From positions 1-15,510 of the forward strand of contig CAZUXY010000082.1 in the NCBI GenBank assembly GCA_964624235.1: DNA of 15,510 nt, given 5' to 3'. Position 1 is the stretch's first letter, and every line of letters starts with the position of its first letter. Below the pieces are notes generated by a model. That model searched no databases, was not told the DNA's origin, and saw nothing but the letters and a program-made list of their open reading frames with translations. The DNA is from CAZUXY01 sp964624235. GTDB lineage: Bacteria; Spirochaetota; UBA4802; UBA5368. The position numbers and the translations under genes are program-made. Of the stretch, positions 1 to 6,833 are shown one piece after another.

Positions 1-1392
1 GGGGTTCATGAGGATTTTACGCATGGTGAGGTCCATGGACTGGATGCCGTTGGTCCCCTCGTAGATGGCGGTTATCTTCGAGTCCCTGAGGAACTGTTCC
101 ACGGGGTAGTCCGAGCAGTAGCCGTAACCGCCGAAAACCTGAACCGCCTCCGAGGTCACCACAAGCGCCATGTCGGTACAACCGGCCTTGCATATGGGAA
201 TAAGGATCTCCACCAGTCCTTCGGCTTCCTTCGCGGCATCCCCTTCGAGTATATGCATCAGGTTGATGTTATGCGCAAGATAGTAGGTCAACATGCGCAT
301 CCCTTCCACATAGGATTTCATCCACAGCAGCATACGCTTGACGTCAGGATGCTCGATAATGGCGACCTTCGTCGCTCCGGGGTTGAGCATCTGGGTTACG
401 TGCACTCCCTGCAGACGGTTGCGCGCGTAGGTCACGGCGTGCATATACGCCGTGGAAGAGAGCGCCAGCCCCTGCATGGCGACTCCCAGACGCGCTTCGT
501 TCATCATCTGGAACATTATCCTCATGCCCTTGCGTTCCTCGCCAAGGAGGTAACCAATACATTTCCCATTATCCCCGAAGTTCAGGGTACAGGTTGCCGA
601 CGCGTGAATTCCAATTTTGTGCTCTATACCGCTGCAGACGACGTCATTAAGTTCTCCGATAGAGCCGTCGGGCTTCACACGGTACTTGGGAACGATGAAG
701 ATGGAAATGCCCTTGGTCCCGGGCGGATCACCTTCGATACGGGCGAGAACAGGATGTATAATATTGCTGTAGCAGTCATTGTCCCCCGAGGTAATGAAAA
801 TTTTCTGGCCCGTGATGAGGTATGAGCCGTCTTTTTGTTTCACCGCCCTGGTCTTCAGCGCACCTACATCCGACCCCGCATCGGGCTCGGTAAGACACAT
901 GGTACCGCCCCATTCACCCGCATACATCCTGGTCATATAGAGGTCTTTCTGTTCCTGGGTGCCGTAGTTCTCGATAAGCTTGGCTGCCCCGTGGGAAAGG
1001 CCGGGATACGTGGTAAAGGACAGGCTCGCTGAAGTGAATATTTCGTTACAGGCAATGGCTATGCCCGCCGGCATGCCCATGCCGCCGACATCGGGTTTTT
1101 CCGGTATCGCCACGAAACCGGCCTCATTATAGGCTTTGAGGGCCGCCTTAAAAGGTTCGGGTACAATTACTTTCTTCGTGTCGGGATCGTACTTCACGCC
1201 GATCTTGTCGGCCTCTTTGTTCGCCGGATACACCTGTTCAACGGCGATTTTCTCACCGAGACTCAAGACGTCTTCAAACATATCCATGTCGAAGTCGGCA
1301 TACAAAGGAAACTGGGTGAGTTTCTGCATTTCCAGAAGTTCGAACAATACGAAACGTAAATCCCTTGAATCGAATAAAGGATTAAGAGCCAT
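1..1392 (-). CDS. Long acyl-CoA dehydrogenase, copy 1 (C-terminus outside window)
   Basis: FAD-dependent oxidation of an acyl-CoA to the 2-enoyl-CoA, passing electrons to ETF in the cytoplasm. The frame is open from the ATG at 1392 to the window edge, giving 464 residues, so about 160 are missing compared with the two complete neighbours. Visible family blocks are CLTEPDAGSDVGALK near residue 170 (FAD/substrate loop), the middle beta-domain around 190-280 (ITGQKIFITSGDND), and AIYEGTNGIQSMDL, where Glu445 is the likely catalytic base. The start is set by AAGGAGG 6 nt upstream and by alignment with the other copies (all begin MALN then DSRD). Length and sequence match the roughly 600-residue DmdC-like subgroup, which carries an extra C-terminal domain. 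The substrate cannot be told from sequence. The leader carries a TTGACA promoter, an AT palindrome and a TetR-type operator-like site. Confidence 0.95.
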   Translation of the reverse strand, partial: MALNPLFDSRDLRFVLFELLEMQKLTQFPLYADFDMDMFEDVLSLGEKIAVEQVYPANKEADKIGVKYDPDTKKVIVPEPFKAALKAYNEAGFVAIPEKPDVGGMGMPAGIAIACNEIFTSASLSFTTYPGLSHGAAKLIENYGTQEQKDLYMTRMYAGEWGGTMCLTEPDAGSDVGALKTRAVKQKDGSYLITGQKIFITSGDNDCYSNIIHPVLARIEGDPPGTKGISIFIVPKYRVKPDGSIGELNDVVCSGIEHKIGIHASATCTLNFGDNGKCIGYLLGEERKGMRIMFQMMNEARLGVAMQGLALSSTAYMHAVTYARNRLQGVHVTQMLNPGATKVAIIEHPDVKRMLLWMKSYVEGMRMLTYYLAHNINLMHILEGDAAKEAEGLVEILIPICKAGCTDMALVVTSEAVQVFGGYGYCSDYPVEQFLRDSKITAIYEGTNGIQSMDLTMRKILMNP

Positions 1393-1448
1393 GGTATCCT
1401 CCTTGTTGTAATATTTTTAATGAATGAAGACTCTACACTCATTATTTC

Positions 1449-1461
1449 AACCCCGACCGGT
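1449..1461. promoter_or_regulatory. TetR-type operator-like palindrome in leader of dehydrogenase copy 1
   Basis: The sequence CCGACCGGTCAGT contains a perfect 8-bp palindrome (GACCGGTC) and differs at one base from the symmetric CCGACCGGTCGGT. That form resembles sites of TetR-family regulators of fatty-acid degradation. It lies about 57 nt upstream of the ATG at 1392 and downstream of the proposed promoter, where a bound repressor could block elongation. It is also within a CCCCG/CGGGG pair (about 1446-1480) that could fold in RNA. No regulator gene is in the window, so function is inferred from the motif alone. Confidence 0.3.
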
Positions 1462-1578
1462 CAGTACCTTGAAGCCGGGGAATTACATTCAGAACGAGGG
1501 CCCGTGCCGTACCCGTTCGCGGGCAGTTACTTTACAGTTCTTTTCTGGATATACATATAATTTAACGTGAACAATTTT

Positions 1579-1596
1579 ATAATAACTAGTTATAAT
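1579..1596. promoter_or_regulatory. 18-bp AT-rich near-perfect palindrome at the promoter of dehydrogenase copy 1
   Basis: The centre ATAACTAGTTAT (1582-1593) is a perfect 12-bp palindrome. It extends to 18 bp with one mismatched pair (1581/1594). It sits just downstream of the proposed -10 box, around the expected transcription start on the minus strand, which fits an operator. AT-rich DNA makes short palindromes by chance, so confidence is low. Confidence 0.3.
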
Positions 1597-1610
1597 GTCC
1601 TTTTTGTTGT

Positions 1611-1638
1611 AAAATAAGTTTTCACCGGTATTTGTCAA
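1611..1638 (-). promoter_or_regulatory. Candidate sigma70-type promoter for dehydrogenase copy 1
   Basis: On the minus strand, TTGACA (1638-1633) is followed after 16 bp by TATTTT (1616-1611). This gives a leader of about 210 nt before the ATG at 1392, unusually long and containing the palindromes listed separately. Copies 2 and 3 have the same ATTGACA box upstream, which supports this one. Confidence 0.45.
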
Positions 1639-1862
1639 TTATGTTTTAACTGAACCACTCTTATATTGCAAAATTCCGGGGATAGCTTTCCACGGGGGAA
1701 ACCAGACGCGGCTGTCGGTGGAGGGTCCCTCGCGGGATGATGCCGGCAGGCTGGACTTTACGATTCGTCAACCAACCTTCCCAATACGTAAAAGTATCAG
1801 GTGCCGGCGCTACCATGCCGATACTCATTATATGAGAGTACCCGAAGAAAAGTGTTATTCAG

Positions 1863-2000
1863 ATGAAAGGTCCAGATAAAATATCAGTCCAGCCGGATCG
1901 CCTGCAGCTTCACGATGAGGTGGTGTTTGAGGAGCTTTTTTACAAAACCGACCGCCATTTCCATAAGATCATCAACAGCATAAAAAAAGTACACGATTGA
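1863..2000 (+). CDS. Unrecognised 45-aa microprotein, paralogue of the one at 2277-2471
   Basis: A short ORF that I do not recognise as a known family. Residues 12-41, from DRLQLHDEV through YKTDRHF to the lysine-rich tail, match residues 23-52 of the small protein about 300 nt downstream at 20 of 30 positions. Of the 20 shared residues, 14 use different codons, as expected if the protein and not just the DNA has been conserved. The peptide is highly charged, has no signal peptide or membrane segment, and its second half looks like an amphipathic helix. An in-frame stop at 1833 limits upstream extension, so the ATG at 1863 is the likely start. The ribosome site is weak (GAAGAAAAG about 10 nt upstream). 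It could be a young pseudogene copy of the longer paralogue, but no disabling change is visible. Confidence 0.6.
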   Translation: MKGPDKISVQPDRLQLHDEVVFEELFYKTDRHFHKIINSIKKVHD

Positions 2001-2131
2001 CCTCATCATCTCCACAGGTTCTGTATCCAGGCCTGATAATCCTGCTGTATTCTCCTGACGAGACAGTCCCGATCCGGACACCCCTCGGAGGCGCCGGTCC
2101 AGACCCGTGAACATCAACCACGCCGGATTAA

Positions 2132-2160
2132 AGCCTGATACGGCGACACACCGTCAGGCT
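2132..2160. terminator. Strong hairpin between the two microprotein genes
   Basis: AGCCTGA (2132-2138) pairs with TCAGGCT (2154-2160), and CGG (2141-2143) with CCG (2151-2153). This gives a 10-bp stem with a 2-nt bulge (TA) and a 7-nt loop. No U-run follows on the plus strand, so it is not a textbook intrinsic terminator. Its position between the two small genes suits a 3' boundary for the first, or insulation of the second gene's promoter. Confidence 0.4.
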
Positions 2161-2178
2161 CCGTAGTGAAATTCCGGT

Positions 2179-2208
2179 TTAACAAATGAACACTATTCAT
2201 AATATAAT
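2179..2208 (+). promoter_or_regulatory. Candidate promoter of the second microprotein gene
   Basis: TTAACA (2179-2184), an 18-bp spacer and a perfect TATAAT (2203-2208), in a very AT-rich stretch and pointing at the small ORF. Transcription would start near 2215, leaving a leader of about 60-80 nt. Confidence 0.5.
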
Positions 2209-2223
2209 GTTATATATTGAATA
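2194..2223. promoter_or_regulatory. 30-bp dyad overlapping the -10 box (operator candidate)
   Basis: The outer arms TATTCA (2194-2199) and TGAATA (2218-2223) and the inner arms ATATAA (2202-2207) and TTATAT (2210-2215) share exactly the same centre. Twelve of 15 base pairs are symmetric. The dyad covers the TATAAT of the promoter for the second microprotein gene, the classic place for a repressor site. AT content raises the chance background for the inner arms, less so for the outer arms. Confidence 0.4.
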
Positions 2224-2276
2224 CAAATCATAAATTATTTTTTGTACTATTCCGTTAGTGTGGTAGTATTAACTGA

Positions 2277-2471
2277 ATGGAAGAGGTTTGTGCATTGACG
2301 AAAAACGGAAAAACATCAATAGTGAACAGAGCAGATAATAACGATAGACTTTACCTGCATGATGAAGTCATTCTTGAGGAAGTACTATATAAGACCGACC
2401 GGCATTTTCAGAAACTGATTAAGCAGATTGAATCAAACAAACAGACACAGAAATCTAAAGGGAACCTCTAA
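2277..2471 (+). CDS. Unrecognised 58-64-aa microprotein, paralogue of the one at 1863-2000
   Basis: Small charged protein of unknown function. The conserved core is residues 23-52 (DRLYLHDEV, EE, YKTDRHF, K, I), followed by a polar Lys/Gln-rich tail. No membrane segment or signal peptide is seen. Two starts are possible. The ATG at 2277 has no obvious ribosome site. A TTG at 2295 has GGAAGAGG (2279-2286) 8 nt upstream and gives 58 residues. The core is inside both. It has its own promoter with an overlapping 30-bp dyad, so it appears independently regulated, perhaps by itself or a linked factor. It is transcribed against the flanking acyl-CoA dehydrogenase genes. Possible roles (small regulator, protein-binding peptide) cannot be separated from sequence. 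Confidence 0.65.
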   Translation: MEEVCALTKNGKTSIVNRADNNDRLYLHDEVILEEVLYKTDRHFQKLIKQIESNKQTQKSKGNL

Positions 2472-2788
2472 AAAATAATACTTATACCGATATCAGAAAT
2501 TATAACCCCTGATTTTATCAGTACTTAAACCTTTGTACGTCAACAATAGAGTTATTCAATAGAAGTTCTCTTAATAAATTTATTCCAAACATCGCGTGTC
2601 TTTATAAAATTCATTGCGATTTCATTGTTACATACGGAATCCCGGACACGCTGATTTGTGTGTTGATGAAGAGTCAATTTGGCGCGGTCAACGACGGGAA
2701 CCGTTGATAACATCGGCCCATATTCAATATGACAGCTTGTACCTGCACGCGTTAATGCGCACGGTTCCCGTCGTCAAATAGTAAAGCG
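2472..2788. other. Spacer between the second microprotein gene and the end of dehydrogenase copy 2
   Basis: 317 nt without a credible gene on either strand. The first half is AT-rich and has only a short CTGAT-TTT-ATCAG hairpin near 2513-2525, which might end the microprotein transcript. The second half contains the long inverted repeat 2691-2774, listed separately. Confidence 0.4.
2691..2774. repeat. 14-bp inverted repeat with 56-nt loop behind dehydrogenase copy 2
   Basis: ACGACGGGAACCGT (2691-2704) and its exact reverse complement (2761-2774) flank a 56-nt loop. The right arm begins 14 nt past the stop codon of dehydrogenase copy 2, so the whole element lies in that gene's 3' region. Inside the loop is CATATT-G-AATATG-type symmetry on the minus strand. 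The left arm can also fold locally (TCAACG 2688-2693 with CGTTGA 2702-2707), so two competing structures are possible. There is no U-run for a classic terminator. It could be an mRNA 3' structure, a small non-coding RNA, or the remnant of a mini inverted-repeat element (no convincing target duplication). Confidence 0.55.
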
Positions 2789-4660
2789 TCACTCTTCGGG
2801 GGCCCCGGTAAACACCGCAGAACTCGCTTTGATGATAGCGCTTTCGCCTCCCATGATAGAATCCAGTTTGCCGAAATATTCAGGATATTCGTATCCGATA
2901 AAGAACTGTCCGGAGAGTACCTTTCCCGTATAATACGCGGCCTCGGGATTTTCAGCCAGCAGCTTATCACGTTCGGCGCCCTTGACCGCACCCGTAAGTT
3001 CGTTGGCTTTCGGGATGCAGATGATAAGGCTTTCCAGGTGCATCCACGCAAGGGAAATCATGAACATGGCCTTACGCAGCTGGTTTGCGTTCATAAACAG
3101 CAGCAGAAATTTCCCTCCGGCCATCTGTGCTTTCATATAATCGACGGTCTGGTCGAGTTTCTTCAAGCCTTCGGCGACCGCATTCGTGTATTTGTCCTCT
3201 ACGATCCCTTTCGCCCTGTCGATTGCCGACTGTACCCTTTTTTTCCATACCGAATAATTATACTGCTCCTTGTTCATCAGGATCTTCCGCATGGTAAGGT
3301 CCATGGACTGGATACCGTTCGTTCCCTCATAAATGGCGAAAATCTTGGCGTCCCGGTATATCTGCTCCACCGGATAATCGGCGCAGTAACCGTATCCGCC
3401 GTAAACCTGCATGGCCTCCGACCCTATGAGCACCCCCATATCGGTGTTGCCGGCCTTGCATATGGGAATAAGGATCTCCACAAGGGCACGGGCTTCTTCG
3501 GCATCCTTCCCCTCCTGCACCTCTTCAAGGTCGAGATGGTGGGCGAGGTAATAAGTGAGCATGCGCATCCCTTCAACATAAGACTTCATCCAGAGCAGCA
3601 TCCTCTTCACGTCAGGGTGCTCGATGATGGGGACCTGGGGCGCCTCGGGATTGAGCATCTGGGTCACGTGCGCTCCCTGGAGGCGGTTGCGCGCGTAGGT
3701 AACGGAATGCATATAGGCGCTGCTTGAGACCGCCAGCCCCTGTATGGCCACGTCGGTGCGCGCCTCGTTCATCAGCTGGAACATGATCCTCATCCCCTTC
3801 CTTTCCTCTCCAAGCAGCCAGCCGACGCATTTTCCGTTGTCGCCGAAGTTCAGCGTGCAGGTGGCCGAACCATGAATGCCGCATTTGTGTTCCACGCCGC
3901 TGCAGATGACATCATTGAGCTCTCCTATGGAACCGTCCGGTTTTACACGGTATTTCGGCACCAGGAAAATCGATATCCCCTTTGTGCCGGGGGGGTCGCC
4001 TTCTATGCGGGCGAGCACCGGATGGATGATATTTTCGTAAAGGTCATTGTCGCCGGCCGTTATGAATATCTTCTGGCCGGTGATCAGGTATGTCCCGTCG
4101 GCCTGCTTCACCGCTTTCGCTTTCAGGGCGCCGACGTCTGAACCCGCACCCGGCTCGGTTAGACACATGGTCCCTCCCCATTTGCCGGTGAGCATTTTTT
4201 CGAGATAAATCGACTTGAGCTCATCGCTCGCATAATTCATGAATAGCGCCGCGGCTCCGTGCGCGAGGGCCGGGTATGTTATAAGTGAAGGATTGGAAGC
4301 GGTAAACACCTCATAACAGGAAAAGCCCACCGCGTGAGGCATCCCCATGCCGCCGACCTCGGGACTGTCGAAGATCGAAACAAAACCGGCCTCATTGAAC
4401 GCCTTGAGCGGCGCCCTGTATATCCCGGGGGATTTCACCTGTTTTGTGGAGGGATCGTAGACCACGCCGAGCTTGTCGCCTTCAGCGTTTGTGGGATAGA
4501 GCTGCTCCACCGCGAGTTTTTCTGCCAGGGAGATGGTGTCTTCGTACATGTCGCGGTCATAGTCGGCAAACTTCGAAAACCTGTTCAGTTTATCCACGCC
4601 CAGCATTTCAAACAGCACAAAACGTACGTCTCTTGAATCGATCAGATAATTCAGAGCCAT
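2789..4660 (-). CDS. Long acyl-CoA dehydrogenase, copy 2 (623 aa)
   Basis: Cytoplasmic flavoenzyme that introduces a 2,3-double bond into an acyl-CoA. The order is: N-terminal helical domain (about 1-160), CLTEPGAGSDVGALK at 167-180, beta-domain with ITGQKIFITAGDND at 193-206, C-terminal helical domain with AIYEGTNGIQSMDL and likely catalytic Glu445, then an extra C-terminal domain (about 465-623) as in DmdC-like long family members. The reading frame is open 38 codons upstream of this start, but ATG 4660 has AAGGAGG 5 nt before it and lines up with both paralogues. It aligns gap-free with copy 3 over all 623 codons. Where the other copies have DAGSD this one has GAGSD, and it has NTDMGV where they have CTDM plus Ser/Ala, so substrate preference may differ. 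Substrate unknown. Confidence 0.96.
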   Translation of the reverse strand: MALNYLIDSRDVRFVLFEMLGVDKLNRFSKFADYDRDMYEDTISLAEKLAVEQLYPTNAEGDKLGVVYDPSTKQVKSPGIYRAPLKAFNEAGFVSIFDSPEVGGMGMPHAVGFSCYEVFTASNPSLITYPALAHGAAALFMNYASDELKSIYLEKMLTGKWGGTMCLTEPGAGSDVGALKAKAVKQADGTYLITGQKIFITAGDNDLYENIIHPVLARIEGDPPGTKGISIFLVPKYRVKPDGSIGELNDVICSGVEHKCGIHGSATCTLNFGDNGKCVGWLLGEERKGMRIMFQLMNEARTDVAIQGLAVSSSAYMHSVTYARNRLQGAHVTQMLNPEAPQVPIIEHPDVKRMLLWMKSYVEGMRMLTYYLAHHLDLEEVQEGKDAEEARALVEILIPICKAGNTDMGVLIGSEAMQVYGGYGYCADYPVEQIYRDAKIFAIYEGTNGIQSMDLTMRKILMNKEQYNYSVWKKRVQSAIDRAKGIVEDKYTNAVAEGLKKLDQTVDYMKAQMAGGKFLLLFMNANQLRKAMFMISLAWMHLESLIICIPKANELTGAVKGAERDKLLAENPEAAYYTGKVLSGQFFIGYEYPEYFGKLDSIMGGESAIIKASSAVFTGAPEE

Positions 4661-4752
4661 ATGTACCTCCTTGAACTGGATAGAGTAACGCCCCGTGATA
4701 CCTCCCCGCGTGAAGGGGGAACGACATGAAAGGATGAAGTTATGTATTTTAA

Positions 4753-4768
4753 ATAATAATATTATTAT
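4753..4768. promoter_or_regulatory. Perfect 16-bp AT palindrome in leader of dehydrogenase copy 2
   Basis: ATAATAAT (4753-4760) is followed directly by its reverse complement ATTATTAT. It lies about 60 bp downstream of the TTGACA box for copy 2, similar to the palindrome near the promoter of copy 1. It is low-complexity, so the symmetry may be chance; an operator is possible. Confidence 0.25.
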
Positions 4769-4796
4769 ATACACATATTATTGTTTAAATATCATA

Positions 4797-4822
4797 CAGA
4801 ATAAGCGGGGATGATTTGTCAA
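4797..4822 (-). promoter_or_regulatory. Weak candidate promoter for dehydrogenase copy 2
   Basis: TTGACA (4822-4817) on the minus strand sits in the context ATTGACAAAT also found at copy 1. No good -10 box lies at 16-18 bp; the best hexamer, TATGAT (about 4796-4791), is 20 bp away. The box is listed because it recurs at all three dehydrogenase genes. The exact start point is uncertain. Confidence 0.3.
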
Positions 4823-4880
4823 TGATGTTTCAAGTACAACAGGGGTTTTTAAAAGGCGCACAGACCGGCCGCAGCGATGA

Positions 4881-4918
4881 GCATAAAAGAGCGGAGGCGG
4901 TTGTTAAGCCGCCCCCGC
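4881..4918 (-). terminator. Intrinsic terminator of dehydrogenase copy 3
   Basis: On the minus strand, GCGGGGGCGG (4918-4909), an 8-nt loop and CCGCCTCCGC (4900-4891) form a 10-bp GC stem with one G-U pair, followed by TCTTTTATG. It begins 44 nt after the stop codon of copy 3. Confidence 0.8.
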
Positions 4919-4961
4919 AGGTAATCGAAATGCTGGAAATGGTCGGTTCTACTCTTGGGTA

Positions 4962-6833
4962 TTACTCTTCCAGCGCTCCGGTGAAGATTTCGTCTGATGC
5001 CTTGATAACGGCGCTCTCCCCTGAAAGTATCGCTTCTATCTTTCCGAAGTATTTCGGGAATTCAGCTCCAAGATAGAACTGGCTTGCCAGAACCTTTCCC
5101 GAATAGAATGCGGCTTCCTGGTTTTCCTTGAGTAGCTGGGTCCTTTCGTCGCCTTTCTTTTCTCCCACGAGTTCCTTCATCTTGGGGATGGTCAGCCGAA
5201 GGCTCCATATGTGCATCCAGGCGATGATGAGCATATACATGGCCTGCTGCAGCGAGGTTGCGTTCATGAAAAGGTGGAGGAATTTACCTCCCGCCATCTG
5301 TTCCTTCATCATGTTTATGGTCTCGTCGAGTTTGGCTATACCCTTTTCGAAAAGGTCAAGGTACTTGTCCTCCACTATTCCTTTCGCCCTGGTAAGTGCG
5401 TCTTTCATTCTGGAGGTGAGTACATTGTAATTGTACTGTTCCTTGTTCATGAGAATCTTTCGCATGGTAAGGTCCATGGACTGAATACCGTTGGTACCCT
5501 CGTAAATGGCGGTGATCTTGGTATTTCTCATCATCTGCTCGATGGGATAATCTCCGCAGTAACCGTATCCGCCGTATATCTGGGCCGCTTCGGAAGTAAG
5601 CAGAAGTGACATGTCGGTGCACCCCGCTTTCTCGATCGGGGTGATTATCTCCACGAGCGCGAGCGCTTCTTTCGCGGCGTCTCCCTGTTCGAGTATGGCC
5701 AGCTCATAATTCTTATAGAGGTAATATATCATCATGCGCTGAGCTTCGATATGCGATTTCATATAAAGCAGCGTCCGTTTGATGTCGGGATGCTGAACAA
5801 TGGCCACCTGTTTCGCTTCAGGGTTAAGCATCTGGGTCACGTGCACACCCTGGAAGCGGTTTTTCGCGTAGGTGACCGCATGCATGTAGGCGGACGACGC
5901 CGTCGCCTGTCCCTGAAGGCCGACACCCATGCGGGCATAGTTCATCATCTTGAACATGATCTTCATTCCCTGACGTTCCTCGCCCAGCAGGTATCCGATG
6001 CAGTCGTTGTTGTCCCCGAAATTCAGCGTGCAGGTGGCTGACCCCTTTATACCCATCTTATGCTCTATTCCCGAACACACCACGTCGTTTGATGCCCCTT
6101 TAGATCCGTCGGGTTTGATCCTGTATTTTGGAACAATGAAGATCGATATGCCTTTCGTTCCGGGAGGGTCCCCCTCGATGCGCGCCAGTACCGGGTGGAT
6201 CATGTTTTCATAGTAATCATTGTCGCCCGAGGATATGAATATCTTGGTTCCGGTAATCTTGTAAGTGCCGTCGGCCTGCTTTACCGCTTTAGACTTCAGG
6301 GCGCCGACGTCCGATCCGGCGTCGGGCTCGGTAAGGCACATGGTCCCTCCCCAGACGCCGCTGTACATTTTTTCGAGGTATAAATGCTTCTGTTCCTTGG
6401 TGCCGAAAGCTTCAATGAGTTCAGCGGCACCGTGGGTGAGGCCGGGATACATCATGAGAGGGTAATTGGCTGCGCAGAAAAACTCGTTACACGCCCAGGC
6501 GATGATTTGAGGAGCTCCCATACCGCCCCATTCGGACTCTATGTCTATCCCTCCGAAACCGGCCTCATAAAAGGCCTTAAGGGCGGGATGATAGGAGGAT
6601 GGTATCTTGACTTCTTTGGTATCCGGATTATGCTTGCATCCTTCCTTGTCTCCCTGGTCGAAGGTCGGGTAAATCTGTTCGACCGCTATCGATTCGGCGA
6701 GGTTCAGCATATCCTCGAACATATCCTTGTCGAAGCCGGAATATTTCTCGTACTTCGTCAGCTTGTCGGCTTCTAGCGCTTCAAAAAGTGCAAACCGCAC
6801 ATCCCTGGAATCAACCAGTTGGTTAAGGGCCAT
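4962..6833 (-). CDS. Long acyl-CoA dehydrogenase, copy 3 (623 aa)
   Basis: Third acyl-CoA dehydrogenase paralogue, exactly the same length as copy 2. It carries CLTEPDAGSDVGALK at 167-180, ITGTKIFISSGDND at 193-206, AIYEGTNGIQSMDL with likely catalytic Glu445, and the additional C-terminal domain ending in TGALEE. The chosen start is the ATG at 6833, preceded by TGGAGGT; an alternative ATG four codons upstream (6845) overlaps that ribosome site and is unlikely. Compared with the other two copies it differs most around residues 95-130 (GGIDIESEWGGMG, CAANYPLMM), a region near the acyl pocket in this fold. This suggests a different substrate, not redundancy. It ends at a clear intrinsic terminator. 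Confidence 0.96.
   Translation of the reverse strand: MALNQLVDSRDVRFALFEALEADKLTKYEKYSGFDKDMFEDMLNLAESIAVEQIYPTFDQGDKEGCKHNPDTKEVKIPSSYHPALKAFYEAGFGGIDIESEWGGMGAPQIIAWACNEFFCAANYPLMMYPGLTHGAAELIEAFGTKEQKHLYLEKMYSGVWGGTMCLTEPDAGSDVGALKSKAVKQADGTYKITGTKIFISSGDNDYYENMIHPVLARIEGDPPGTKGISIFIVPKYRIKPDGSKGASNDVVCSGIEHKMGIKGSATCTLNFGDNNDCIGYLLGEERQGMKIMFKMMNYARMGVGLQGQATASSAYMHAVTYAKNRFQGVHVTQMLNPEAKQVAIVQHPDIKRTLLYMKSHIEAQRMMIYYLYKNYELAILEQGDAAKEALALVEIITPIEKAGCTDMSLLLTSEAAQIYGGYGYCGDYPIEQMMRNTKITAIYEGTNGIQSMDLTMRKILMNKEQYNYNVLTSRMKDALTRAKGIVEDKYLDLFEKGIAKLDETINMMKEQMAGGKFLHLFMNATSLQQAMYMLIIAWMHIWSLRLTIPKMKELVGEKKGDERTQLLKENQEAAFYSGKVLASQFYLGAEFPKYFGKIEAILSGESAVIKASDEIFTGALEE

Larger units (their letters stand above)
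1393..1862. other. Spacer between dehydrogenase copy 1 and the first microprotein gene
   Basis: The 470-nt stretch has no convincing gene. The part nearest the dehydrogenase (about 1420-1660) is its leader and promoter and is AT-rich. From about 1680 to 1860 base composition rises and short dyads appear: GAGGG-T-CCCTC near 1722-1732, AGTATC/GATACT flanking about 1793-1825, and CTCAT-TAT-ATGAG at 1824-1836, just upstream of the small ORF at 1863. The last could be a control site for that ORF. No clear promoter was found for it. Confidence 0.4.
4661..4961. other. Spacer between dehydrogenase copies 3 and 2
   Basis: 301 nt with no gene. It holds, from the copy 3 side, a terminator (4881-4918), the TTGACA box (4817-4822), an AT-rich tract with a 16-bp palindrome (4753-4768), a small TCCCC/GGGGA hairpin (4703-4720) and the ribosome site of copy 2. 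Terminator followed by promoter argues that copies 3 and 2 are transcribed separately. Confidence 0.5.

Noticed and set aside
253..825. Long plus-strand ORF opposite dehydrogenase copy 1, with similar-looking ORFs at 3038-3727 and 5211-5609 opposite copies 2 and 3
   Set aside because: They resemble each other only because they are antisense frames of paralogous genes. No ribosome sites, and the sense strand has clear catalytic motifs.
1884..2117. Minus-strand 77-aa ORF over the first microprotein
   Set aside because: The paralogue comparison shows synonymous divergence in the plus-strand frame, so the plus strand is the coding one.
2691..2774. Transposable mini-element (MITE) reading of the 14-bp inverted repeat
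   Set aside because: No convincing target-site duplication (at most CA) and no second copy in the window; kept as an unexplained repeat.
2691..2774. Integron attC site reading of the same inverted repeat
   Set aside because: No RYYYAAC/GTTRRRY consensus core sites at the arms.
4660..4774. Upstream extension of dehydrogenase copy 2 by 38 residues
   Set aside because: The extension has no ribosome site, runs through the AT-rich leader and is absent from both paralogues.
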